From positions 248,001-312,000 of the forward strand of contig CABPZE010000001.1 in NCBI GenBank assembly GCA_902461815.1: DNA of 64,000 nt, given 5' to 3'. The DNA is from CAG-390 sp003523225. GTDB lineage: Bacteria > Bacillota > Clostridia > Oscillospirales > CAG-272. Positions 9,030 through 17,648 of the stretch are shown here, in pieces. Position 1 is the stretch's first letter; each line of letters begins with the position of its first letter. Under the pieces are notes generated by a model. That model made no database searches and was not told the DNA's origin. It saw nothing but the letters and a program-made list of their open reading frames with translations. Made by a program: the position numbers and the translations under genes.

Positions 9030-9419
9030 ATGACTTATATCACAAACAAATCAGGACAGCGAGATGAAGTTTTGCTGTCTTTTGCAGACAAAGTGATGCT
9101 TGCCGTATCAAAGATACCGCGCGGACGGGTCGCGTCTTATGCCGCGGTTGCGGCTGCTGCCGGAAGTCCGCGTGCGGTGCGCGCAGTAGGGAATATTCTT
9201 CATAAAAACCGCGATCCTGTCACATGCCCATGCCATCGTGTGGTAAATATTGAGGGCAGACTTGCGCCGAGGTTCGGAATGGGTGGTCCTGCCGTTCAGA
9301 AGGAACGCCTTGAAGCGGAGGGCGTTCCTGTTAGCTGCTGCGATGACGGGTATTATGTTGATATAAAAAAATACGGATACAGTTTTGTATCAGAAAAAAC
9401 GAAAAAGGGGGAGTTTTAA
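9030..9419 (+). CDS. MGMT-family (O6-alkylguanine transferase-like) protein
   Basis: A 129-residue single-domain protein of the O6-methylguanine-DNA methyltransferase family. It has the DNA-binding part IPRGRVASYAAVAAAAG with an arginine finger region (SPRAVRAVG) and the active-site sequence PCHRVV with Cys68, the residue that accepts the alkyl group. Because Cys is kept, it is not an ATL protein, where Trp or Ala replaces it. It lacks the N-terminal domain of Ada/Ogt proteins, as many small Clostridial members do. Whether it repairs DNA by transfer or only flags lesions cannot be told. Its stop codon overlaps the start of the ABC ATPase gene (TAATG). The ribosome site is weak. Confidence 0.85.
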   Translation: MTYITNKSGQRDEVLLSFADKVMLAVSKIPRGRVASYAAVAAAAGSPRAVRAVGNILHKNRDPVTCPCHRVVNIEGRLAPRFGMGGPAVQKERLEAEGVPVSCCDDGYYVDIKKYGYSFVSEKTKKGEF

Positions 9420-10120
9420 TGGCGTATATCAGTTTTGAAAATGTATGTAAATACTATAAAATGGGCGATAATGTAACACGCGCCGCAGATAATCTTAACT
9501 TCACCGTTGAAAAAGGGGAATTCTGCGTTATTGTCGGTCCTTCGGGTGCAGGCAAAACAACACTGCTTAATATTCTTGGCGGAATGGATGTCTGCGACAG
9601 CGGAAAGATCATGCTCGACGGAGACGAGATAAGCGCATTCAACAAAAAAAGACTGACCGATTACCGCAGATATGATGTCGGCTTTGTTTTTCAGTTCTAT
9701 AATCTTGTGCAGAATCTTACCGCGCTTGAAAATGTCGAGCTTGCCGGAGAGATTAGCCGTAACCCTCTCCCTGCAATGGAGGTACTGCGTTCAGTGGGAC
9801 TTGAGGAGCGCGCCTCAAACTTTCCCGCGCAGCTCTCCGGGGGAGAGCAGCAGAGAGTATCCATTGCCCGTGCGCTTGCCAAAAATCCAAAGCTGTTACT
9901 TTGCGACGAGCCTACCGGAGCGCTTGACTACCAGACGGGTAAAAGCATCTTGAAGCTTCTGCGGGATACCTGTAAGGATACAGGTATGACCGTTATTGTG
10001 ATAACGCATAACAGCGCGCTGACCAGGATGGCAGACCGTGTGATAAAAATAAAAAACGGACAGATCATGTCCTGCGAGATAAATACCGATCCTGTACCGG
10101 TCAGCGAAATAGAGTGGTAA
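9419..10120 (+). CDS. ABC transporter ATP-binding protein (MacB/LolD type)
   Basis: The 233-residue nucleotide-binding subunit of an export or mechanotransmission ABC system. Walker A GPSGAGKTT (40-48), signature LSGGEQQRVSIARAL (from about 139), Walker B LLLCDEPTGALD and the switch His in VIVITHN are all present. The signature with EQQR and the PTGALD form are typical of the MacB/LolD/FtsE group that pairs with FtsX-like permeases. A strong GGGGGAG site lies before ATG 9419. The partner permease starts 8 bp downstream. Confidence 0.93.
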   Translation: MAYISFENVCKYYKMGDNVTRAADNLNFTVEKGEFCVIVGPSGAGKTTLLNILGGMDVCDSGKIMLDGDEISAFNKKRLTDYRRYDVGFVFQFYNLVQNLTALENVELAGEISRNPLPAMEVLRSVGLEERASNFPAQLSGGEQQRVSIARALAKNPKLLLCDEPTGALDYQTGKSILKLLRDTCKDTGMTVIVITHNSALTRMADRVIKIKNGQIMSCEINTDPVPVSEIEW

Positions 10121-10127
10121 GGTCAGA

Positions 10128-13100
10128 ATGAAAAAAACATATTTTCTGATGATCCTGCGCAGTGTCAACCGCACAAAGTCAAGATTTCTTTCTATCCTCT
10201 TAATTGTCGCCGTGGGTGTGGGATTTCTTTGCGGACTGGTATCAACAGCGCCCGATATGCACCTAACGGCTGACAAGTATTATGACGACTACCGTCTTTT
10301 TGATATTGACATTAAAGGAACTTCAGGTCTTACCGACGACGATGCGTCGGCTCTCGGCGCTCTTGATTATGTGAGTCAGGCAATGCCCGCACGTGTTACC
10401 GATGTGAGTCTTGACTGCAACGGTGAGTCGTTTGTTACAAGGCTATACGGAGTTGATTTGTCCTTACGCGGAAGCGACTCATTTATAAACGATTTTGAAC
10501 TTGTTGAGGGCAGAATGCCGAAAAACGCAGGAGAGTGTCTTATAGCTTCCCCCAACGGATACACAGCATCACATAATGTCGGTGAAGTATTTACGCTTAC
10601 AGAGCCTGAAGCCGACAACGGAGAAACATATGCTTTTGAATCGCTGACCGTGGTTGGGATCGTCAGATGTCCGCAGTATATGTCAGTTGAAAGTGAGCCG
10701 TCCACAGTGGGAAACGGCAGAGTAAGCGTGATAATGTTTGCCTATCCGGAATGCTACAGCCTTGAGCCTTATACCGACATATTCCTGAGACTTGAAGGCG
10801 CGGCGGAGCTTGGAACTTTTTCGGACGAATATTTTGAACTGATTGATACGGTAACGGATAAACTTGCAGACATTGGCATCGGACAAAGTGAAATAAGGTA
10901 TGCTTCCATCAAAGAGGAAGCCGAGGAAATAATAGCTGATGCCCGCGAGGAATACCGGGATTCCGAGGAGGAAGCACGCGCCGAACTTGAAGATGCAGCA
11001 TCAAAAATAGCCAAGGCGGAAGCAGAGCTGGCTGACGCGAAGGCGGAGCTTAAAAAAAATCAAACTGAATTTCAGAATAATGAAAGTGCAGTCAGCGACA
11101 AGAGGGCACAGTATAACTCTGCTTTTGAAGCATTTGAGCGCGGAATTGCCGCCTCAAAAGCAAATGCGGAACGTCAGTACGGAAATGATCCCGCGGCACT
11201 TGCAGCAGCGTTCTCGGCGATAGATGCAAGTACCGCTCCTCAGCGTGCGCAGTTTGAAGCACTTGATGCCGAACTGAAAAAGTATGAGGCCGAGCTTGAA
11301 AACGCAAAAAAGTCCATCTCCGACGCCGAAGCAAAAATAGCGGAAGCCGATGCTGAAATTGAGCGTTCCAAGGCAGACTATGAAGATGCAAAAGCAGAAG
11401 CAAAAAGTAAGCATGATGAGGCAAGCGAGAAAATCTCAGAAGCCGAGGCGGAAATTGAAAAAATTCAGACCCCGGAATGGTATATTTCCGACCGCCGAGG
11501 GACTGTGAGCTTCAACAGCTATCTTGAAAATTCAAACAAGATAAATGCGATCGCGCGCGTATTTCCGGTGTTTTTCTTCTTTGTAGCCGCACTTGTCGCC
11601 CTTACCACGATGACAAGAATGGTTGAGGAGGAGCGTACTCAAATGGGTACGCTGAAGGCTCTCGGATATTCCGACGGGGTGATAATGCTTTATTACCTTG
11701 TTTACTCGGTTCTGGCAAGCGCGCTCGGCAGTTTTGTTGGTGCAATTGTAGGATTCAAGACACTTCCCGCAGTTATTGCCGGGGCATATTCAATGCTTTA
11801 TGACATCCCGGCAACTCTTACACCGTTCAGGTGGAACTATTTTGCCATTATCACGCCGATTGCTGTGGCATGTACCGCCGCGGCAACGCTTGCGGCAGCA
11901 CTGTCACAGCTTCGTGAGCGTCCGGCTTCTCTGATGCGTCCACGCGCTCCGAAAGCAGGAAAGCGCGTCTTTCTTGAACACATCCCGGCGCTCTGGAACC
12001 GTATGGGCTTTACCGCCAAAGTAACGGCTCGTAATATTCTGAGGTATAAAAAGCGCTTTTTCATGACTGTTTTCGGAGTTGCAGGGTGCACCGCTTTGCT
12101 TTTGACGGCATTCGGGCTTCGCGATTCGATCCATGATATCGTCGATAAGCAGTTCAGCGAGCTTTACAAATATGATATGGCACTTTATCTCGCCCCCGAC
12201 ACGGATATAGAAGCCGACGAGCATCTGTCAGGATTTCTTGATTCAGATCATTCGCGCGGATACCTCGGACTTCATTCCGAGTCGTGTAAAATAAACGGCG
12301 AAAGCTTCACCGTTCAGGTGACTGAAAGCATCGGTGAGCTGAGGCAATTTGTTACTCTGCGCGATCGCAAAAGCGGTCTGGATCTGACATTTGACGATAA
12401 TTCAGACGGAATAATACTTACCGAAAAATTCAGTGAAAATCTGGGGGTATCAGTCGGGGACAGCGTTTCGGTGTGCGACGCAGACGGTAAAGAGGCGGTA
12501 TTCGAGGTTGTGGGAATTGCCGAGAACTACGCTTCCGGAGCGGCATATATGGCAAAAGGAGCATTTGAGCGAGCATTCGGCAAAAGCGCAGATATTAATA
12601 CTTTGTTTGTCTGTATCTCTGCGGATGATCCAGCCTCGCGCGATATTGTTGCGGATATGGTGCTTGAAAGTGACAACATCCGTATGATATCGTTCCTTCA
12701 GACAATAAGGGACAGCTTTTCAAACACGGTAAAGAAGATCGACTACATTGTTGTCGTGCTTATTTTCTGCGCCGGGCTGCTTGCCATAATCGTTGTTTAC
12801 AACCTCACAAACATTAATATCTGCGAGCGTCGCAAGGAGCTTGCCACACTGCGTGTTCTGGGATTTCACGACTCCGAGACTGCCGCATATATCTACCGTG
12901 AAACCGGTATCCTGACCTTCATAGGTATAGGGGGCGGTCTTCTGTTCGGAATATGGCTTCATGCCTTTGTGGTGCGCACCGCAGAGGTGGACGCGGTAAT
13001 GTTTGGAAGAAGCATATACGCACCAAGCTATCTTTGGGCGGCTCTTGTTACAATAGGATTTACGGTATTGGTTGATATAATGATGTATCCTGTTGTTAAG

Positions 13101-13139
13101 AAAATAGATATGGTGGAGGCAATGAAGGCGAATGAATAA
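10128..13139 (+). CDS. FtsX/MacB-type ABC permease with extracellular coiled coil
   Basis: A 1003-residue permease with an N-terminal helix, a large outside domain, and two FtsX modules: three helices around residues 480-600 and three near the C-terminus (from about 870). Residues ~260-450 are a long, highly charged heptad-rich coiled coil of the kind (SKADYEDAKAEAK) found in yhgE/YtrF-like proteins. The conserved FtsX phrases ERTQMGTLKALGYS and ERRKELATLRVLGFH occur once in each module. With the ATPase just upstream it forms a two-gene transporter, plausibly for antimicrobial-peptide resistance, lipoprotein release or envelope signalling; the substrate is not shown. The gene ends 18 bp from the convergent feoB gene with no hairpin between them. 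Confidence 0.9.
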   Translation: MKKTYFLMILRSVNRTKSRFLSILLIVAVGVGFLCGLVSTAPDMHLTADKYYDDYRLFDIDIKGTSGLTDDDASALGALDYVSQAMPARVTDVSLDCNGESFVTRLYGVDLSLRGSDSFINDFELVEGRMPKNAGECLIASPNGYTASHNVGEVFTLTEPEADNGETYAFESLTVVGIVRCPQYMSVESEPSTVGNGRVSVIMFAYPECYSLEPYTDIFLRLEGAAELGTFSDEYFELIDTVTDKLADIGIGQSEIRYASIKEEAEEIIADAREEYRDSEEEARAELEDAASKIAKAEAELADAKAELKKNQTEFQNNESAVSDKRAQYNSAFEAFERGIAASKANAERQYGNDPAALAAAFSAIDASTAPQRAQFEALDAELKKYEAELENAKKSISDAEAKIAEADAEIERSKADYEDAKAEAKSKHDEASEKISEAEAEIEKIQTPEWYISDRRGTVSFNSYLENSNKINAIARVFPVFFFFVAALVALTTMTRMVEEERTQMGTLKALGYSDGVIMLYYLVYSVLASALGSFVGAIVGFKTLPAVIAGAYSMLYDIPATLTPFRWNYFAIITPIAVACTAAATLAAALSQLRERPASLMRPRAPKAGKRVFLEHIPALWNRMGFTAKVTARNILRYKKRFFMTVFGVAGCTALLLTAFGLRDSIHDIVDKQFSELYKYDMALYLAPDTDIEADEHLSGFLDSDHSRGYLGLHSESCKINGESFTVQVTESIGELRQFVTLRDRKSGLDLTFDDNSDGIILTEKFSENLGVSVGDSVSVCDADGKEAVFEVVGIAENYASGAAYMAKGAFERAFGKSADINTLFVCISADDPASRDIVADMVLESDNIRMISFLQTIRDSFSNTVKKIDYIVVVLIFCAGLLAIIVVYNLTNINICERRKELATLRVLGFHDSETAAYIYRETGILTFIGIGGGLLFGIWLHAFVVRTAEVDAVMFGRSIYAPSYLWAALVTIGFTVLVDIMMYPVVKKIDMVEAMKANE

Positions 13140-13157
13140 TGTATTGCCTTGATTCCT

Positions 13158-15356
13158 TTATGCAAGCAAGCTCCATAATGACGCTACGAAAACAGTAACA
13201 AGGAATCCGGCAAGAGATGGGATAATTGCCGCCAGTAGAGTCCATCTCATGCTGCCGGTTTCCTTTTTCACTGTCAGCAGGGTGGTTGAGCAAGGCCAGT
13301 GCATCAGTGAAAACAATACAAAGCAGACAGCAGTCCGCGCGCACCAACCGTTAGACAGGAGTATACCGCGCAGAGCCTCGATACCGCCAAGCTCAGGCAG
13401 ACTTCCCTCGGCAAGATATGTCATAAGAGTTATGGGGAGAACTATCTCATTAGCCGGGAATCCAAGTGCAAATCCCAGAAGTATAGGACCGTCAAGTCCC
13501 ATCAGTCTGCCCACAGGGTCTATAAATCCGGCAATGTCGGACAGCAGGCTCACTCCGCCGATTTTTATATTGGCGAGAAGCCATATTATCAGGCCAGCAG
13601 GAGCTGCCACTGCCGCTGAACGTCCGAGAACGAACAAAGTCCGGTCAAAAAGCGAGCGTACTATGACTTTTCCTATTTGAGGTTTACGGTATGACGGCAG
13701 TTCAAGCGTAAAAGATGACGGTTCACCGCGCAGCAGTGTTCTCGAAAGCAGGTACGTGACAAGGAACGTCATACCTACTCCAAGAAGTATCACAGCTGTC
13801 AGAAGCACAGCAGAAAGTACTGAGGCTCCCAATCCGCTTCCCATCGCAAAGAAAACAGTAAGGATCGTAATGATAGCAGGGAAGCGTCCGTTGCACGGAA
13901 CAAAGTTATTGGTGAGGATTGCAAGCATACGTTCACGCGGTGAATCAATTATACGACAGCCGACAACTCCTGCAGCATTACAGCCAAAGCCCATACACAT
14001 CGTAAGCGCCTGTTTGCCGCAGGCATGACAGCGGCAGAACGGTCTGTCAAGATTGTAAGCAATGCGGGGGAGATACCCTGAATCCTCAAGCAGCGTAAAG
14101 AGCGGAAAGAAAATTGCCATCGGGGGCAGCATTACTGCAACCACCCATGCGAGCACCCTGAAAACTCCGGAAACAAGCGCTCCGCGCAGCCATCCCGGCG
14201 CTCCGATGTATATTAGAAGATCGGAAAGAGCTGTTTCGATATATCCAAACAGGTGAGAAAGTAGCTCAGACGGATAATTTGCCCCCACTATTGTTATCCA
14301 GAACACCAGCGCAAGCAGCAGGATCATCACGGGATATCCGACGGCTTTCCCGGTAAGCAAGCGGTCAAGTTTGCGGTCTGTCGGTGAATATCCTGCGCCG
14401 AGAGACGATTGACAGCAAAAGGCTCGTTCTTCATCACCAAAAGTTCTTACCTTAACAGCGTCCCGGCATATCTCCTCCGAACGCTCCACAATGGCTGACG
14501 CTATTTCTCCTGAAAGCTGTTCTTTGTCATATCCTGCATCACTCAATAGCGTCCACGAGGCGTCAAGAGCCGAACTCAGTGTACTCTTGTCTGACAAATC
14601 AGAAAATTTATCTGATTTTTCAATGAAATCAATTCCGTTTTCAAGCAGGCGCAGACTAAGCCAGCGCGTATTATAACCGTAATCTGTTTTGCTTTGCATA
14701 CGTTTCAGCGCCGATTCGGTTATTCCAACGGCTTTTTCGATCGCGTTTGAATAAATCAAAAGATCGGGTGTGCGCCGTGCCGGAGAACGTAAGGCAGCAT
14801 CAAGCGTCCGCAGAAATTCACCAAGACTGCTCTTTTTCCGTGCGGTAACTCCTACTACAGGAACTCCAAGCCGTTTGGAAATAAGCTTTGTGTCTATTTC
14901 AATACCTTTTCGCTTTGCCTCATCCATCAGATTTATGCACACCACGGTGCGACGGGATATTTCCATTGTCTGAAGCACAAGATTAAGATTTCTTTCAAGG
15001 CAGGTTGCGTCGCAAACCACGACAGTGGCATCCGGTGGCTCTCCCTCTCTGCCGAAGCAGATAAAATCCCTTGCCACCTCCTCCTCTGGCGAATGTGCAA
15101 AGAGAGAATAAGTACCGGGCAGATCCACCAGCAGATATGTACTGTCCCCGGAGCTTACATATCCCTCGGCGGTTGCTACGGTCTTACCCGGCCAGTTTCC
15201 GGTATGTTGATTCATTCCGGTCAGATTATTAAAAAGCGTGCTTTTTCCGACGTTGGGATTTCCGGCAAGCGCTATCACCGCGCTGCAGGCTGTGATTTTT
15301 TTATTCCTGCGAGTTCTTTCGGCATTTCTGCCTGTAGAATTATAAGTAAGTCCCAT
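13158..15356 (-). CDS. feoB: Ferrous iron transport protein B
   Basis: FeoB is the membrane Fe2+ importer with a cytoplasmic GTPase domain. The 732-residue protein shows G1 GNPNVGKST (32-40), G3 DLPGTYS, G4 NLMDEA, then two Gate modules with CMGFGCNAAGVVGCRII and a second CARTA-VCFVLFSLMHWPC region containing the conserved cysteines, and about 8-10 membrane helices. ATG 15356 lies 8 bases after the feoA stop; the open frame continues upstream through feoA in another frame, so this start is chosen. The ~30 residues before the G domain are longer than usual. Transcribed with feoA and convergent with the FtsX permease. Probably iron-regulated, but I found no convincing Fur or DtxR box. Confidence 0.95.
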   Translation of the reverse strand: MGLTYNSTGRNAERTRRNKKITACSAVIALAGNPNVGKSTLFNNLTGMNQHTGNWPGKTVATAEGYVSSGDSTYLLVDLPGTYSLFAHSPEEEVARDFICFGREGEPPDATVVVCDATCLERNLNLVLQTMEISRRTVVCINLMDEAKRKGIEIDTKLISKRLGVPVVGVTARKKSSLGEFLRTLDAALRSPARRTPDLLIYSNAIEKAVGITESALKRMQSKTDYGYNTRWLSLRLLENGIDFIEKSDKFSDLSDKSTLSSALDASWTLLSDAGYDKEQLSGEIASAIVERSEEICRDAVKVRTFGDEERAFCCQSSLGAGYSPTDRKLDRLLTGKAVGYPVMILLLALVFWITIVGANYPSELLSHLFGYIETALSDLLIYIGAPGWLRGALVSGVFRVLAWVVAVMLPPMAIFFPLFTLLEDSGYLPRIAYNLDRPFCRCHACGKQALTMCMGFGCNAAGVVGCRIIDSPRERMLAILTNNFVPCNGRFPAIITILTVFFAMGSGLGASVLSAVLLTAVILLGVGMTFLVTYLLSRTLLRGEPSSFTLELPSYRKPQIGKVIVRSLFDRTLFVLGRSAAVAAPAGLIIWLLANIKIGGVSLLSDIAGFIDPVGRLMGLDGPILLGFALGFPANEIVLPITLMTYLAEGSLPELGGIEALRGILLSNGWCARTAVCFVLFSLMHWPCSTTLLTVKKETGSMRWTLLAAIIPSLAGFLVTVFVASLWSLLA

Positions 15357-15364
15357 AAATGTGC

Positions 15365-15601
15365 TCACAGCGGCAAAACCGTAATGTCGCTGCAATCCTT
15401 TCCCCTCAAGGCTATTACCGCTCCGCGTATAAGGTATGCCGAAGGATCTCCGCCTGGGCTTCTGCCGACACATTCTACAACAGTGTCGGGAATCAGTCCG
15501 AGGTCAAGCAGGCGACGCCTCATGCTCGAAGGCGCGCTTACGCTTATTACCCTTGCAAAATGTCCCGGCATTATTTCGTTAAGATGACTCTGATTTTTCA
15601 T
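15365..15601 (-). CDS. feoA: FeoA-family protein
   Basis: A 78-residue SH3-like protein, the small cytoplasmic partner of FeoB. The typical elements are visible: RRLLDLGLIPDTVVECVGRSP, then DPSAYLIRGAVIALR and a short C-terminal strand. The start codon is preceded by GAAAGG at about 10 bases. feoA-feoB order and 8-base spacing support coexpression. The exact job of FeoA is not settled; it is thought to modulate FeoB. Confidence 0.93.
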   Translation of the reverse strand: MKNQSHLNEIMPGHFARVISVSAPSSMRRRLLDLGLIPDTVVECVGRSPGGDPSAYLIRGAVIALRGKDCSDITVLPL

Positions 15602-15760
15602 TACCGTTAAACCTTTCGGATCTTATTGACGTCATTCGCTTTGCCGCCTGTTAACAGCATATTCCGCACATTGTCGACACGACACAACATGATCTGTGAT
15701 TTATCGGTACACGGCTCGGATATGTAAATTAGTTTAGTAAGAAAATTGTGCTTATTACGG

Positions 15761-15789
15761 TTGCATTATTTTTTATATTATGGTATAAT
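15761..15789 (+). promoter_or_regulatory. Sigma-A promoter for the heterodimeric ABC exporter operon
   Basis: TTGCAT (15761-15766), 17 bp spacer, perfect TATAAT (15784-15789), about 108 bp before the first start codon. It sits in the 295-bp divergent gap between feoA and the exporter genes; the leader after it holds no structure that I recognise as a known riboswitch. Confidence 0.75.
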
Positions 15790-15896
15790 ACCTCTCGCTG
15801 TTCAAACAGAGGGTTTTTGAAAATACAGCGTAACAAAATTATTTTTCATATTTTCCTGTGCTTGTGGCACAAATGCAAAGAAAGGTATGAATTGCA

Positions 15897-17648
15897 ATGA
15901 TCAAACGACTTTACGTATGCGTAAGGGAATTCCGCACGGTAACATGGCTGACACCGTTGTTCATTTTAGGTGAAGCAATAATTGAATGTCTGATTCCATA
16001 TCGCATTGCAAATCTTATCAACAGCTTGAATAAGGACGGGGTCATACTTGAAAACATACTCCGCGAAGGGCTGATACTTGTTGCGTTGGCGTCGTTGTCT
16101 CTTGTTTGCGGCGCTATGGCGGCGCGTACCGCGTCGAAAGCGGGAGCGGGCTTTGCCAGAAACCTTCGTCACGATATGTACAACCGTATATGCACCTATT
16201 CATTTGCAAACATCGACCGTTTTTCGTCCTCATCACTGGTCACAAGAATGACAACAGATGTCGGAAATGTTCAGATGGCATTTATGGTGCTAATAAGAAT
16301 GGCGATACGCTGCCCGCTGATGCTGATCTTTTCGGTCATTATGGCATATATCATGGGCGGGGCGCTCTCGACAATGTTTCTTATAGTCATACCGGTGCTT
16401 GCGGTTGGTCTGTTTTTTATTGCCAAAAACGCAATGCCCGCATTCAGACGGGTCTTCCGCAAATATGATAAGCTCAATGAATCGATCGAGGAAAATGTTT
16501 CCGCAATGCGCGCCGTGAAAGGCTTCGCACGCGAGGATTATGAGAAGGAAAAATTCGGACGCGCCGCAGATGAGATACGCAAGGATTTCACTCATGCCGA
16601 GCGAATTGTGGCTCTTAACACACCTCTGATGCAGATATGTCTGTATTTCAACATGGTGTTTGTGCTCTATATAGGCTCAAGACTTATCATTCGAAGCGGA
16701 GGGGAATATATCGACGTGGGGCAGCTTTCGGCTATGCTCACCTACGGATTCCAGATACTTTCCTCTCTTATGATGGTGGCAATGGTGTGCGTGATGCTGA
16801 CAATGTCGGCAGAATCCGCGCGTAGGATATACGAGGTACTTGACGAAAGCTCGTCGCTGCACAACCCCGAATCTCCGGTTGAAAAAGTAAAGGACGGCTC
16901 GGTGGATTTTGACGGCGTCAGCTTCAAATACTCCGAAAAGGCAGACAAAAACGCGCTTGAGGGAGTAGAGCTTCATATAAAGTCCGGAGAGACCGTAGGT
17001 GTGCTCGGAGGCACCGGTTCGGGAAAATCGACCTTGGTACAGCTGATACCGCGGCTTTATGATGTCAGTGAAGGCAGCGTAAGAGTAGGCGGTATTGATG
17101 TACGCGAGTATGATATTGAGGCACTGCGCAATCAGGTTGCGGTGGTGCTTCAGAAAAATCTGCTATTCGCCGGCACTATAAGCGAGAATCTGCGTTGGGG
17201 CAATGAAAACGCCTCTGACGATGAGCTGAGGGAGGCGTGCCGTCTGGCTCAGGCGGACGAGTTTATAAAAGGTATGCCTGACGGTTATGATACAATGATA
17301 GAGCAGGGAGGAACCAATGTATCCGGCGGACAGAAACAGCGTCTTTGCATCGCGCGGGCGCTGCTCAAAAAGCCGAAAATTCTTATCCTTGACGACTCGA
17401 CAAGCGCGGTCGACACCAAGACCGATGCGCTTATACGCCGTGGCTTCAAAGAATATATTCCGCAGACCACAAAAATCATCATCGCCCAGCGTGTTGCCTC
17501 GGTAATGGATGCGGACAAAATTGTCGTTATGGACGGCGGACGTATAGCTGACGCCGGAACTCACGATGAGCTGATGTCGCGCTGCGATATATACAGGGAT
17601 ATTTACACACAGCAAACGAGAGGAGGAGAGAGCAATGAGCAGGAATGA
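15897..17648 (+). CDS. ABC exporter half-transporter, degenerate ATPase site
   Basis: A 583-residue fusion of a six-helix exporter domain (about 1-310) and an ATPase domain. Walker A is GGTGSGKST (about 369-377) and the signature VSGGQKQRL is intact, but Walker B reads ILILDDSTSAVD, with Asp in place of the catalytic Glu, and the switch region reads IIIAQRVASV, with Gln in place of His. These substitutions are the hallmark of the non-catalytic half of heterodimeric exporters such as TM287/288 and BmrC/D. The next gene, overlapping by 14 bases, encodes the catalytic half. Substrate unknown; drug or peptide export is usual for the group. Confidence 0.93.
   Translation: MIKRLYVCVREFRTVTWLTPLFILGEAIIECLIPYRIANLINSLNKDGVILENILREGLILVALASLSLVCGAMAARTASKAGAGFARNLRHDMYNRICTYSFANIDRFSSSSLVTRMTTDVGNVQMAFMVLIRMAIRCPLMLIFSVIMAYIMGGALSTMFLIVIPVLAVGLFFIAKNAMPAFRRVFRKYDKLNESIEENVSAMRAVKGFAREDYEKEKFGRAADEIRKDFTHAERIVALNTPLMQICLYFNMVFVLYIGSRLIIRSGGEYIDVGQLSAMLTYGFQILSSLMMVAMVCVMLTMSAESARRIYEVLDESSSLHNPESPVEKVKDGSVDFDGVSFKYSEKADKNALEGVELHIKSGETVGVLGGTGSGKSTLVQLIPRLYDVSEGSVRVGGIDVREYDIEALRNQVAVVLQKNLLFAGTISENLRWGNENASDDELREACRLAQADEFIKGMPDGYDTMIEQGGTNVSGGQKQRLCIARALLKKPKILILDDSTSAVDTKTDALIRRGFKEYIPQTTKIIIAQRVASVMDADKIVVMDGGRIADAGTHDELMSRCDIYRDIYTQQTRGGESNEQE

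Noticed and set aside
11000..11450. Separate gene in the Ala/Glu-rich part of the FtsX permease
   Set aside because: Open frames on both strands here are caused by the coiled-coil composition.
15602..15760. Fur or DtxR-type box upstream of feoA
   Set aside because: AT-rich stretch with TTAGTTTAG was examined, but its second half does not form the palindrome of IdeR/DtxR or Fur sites.
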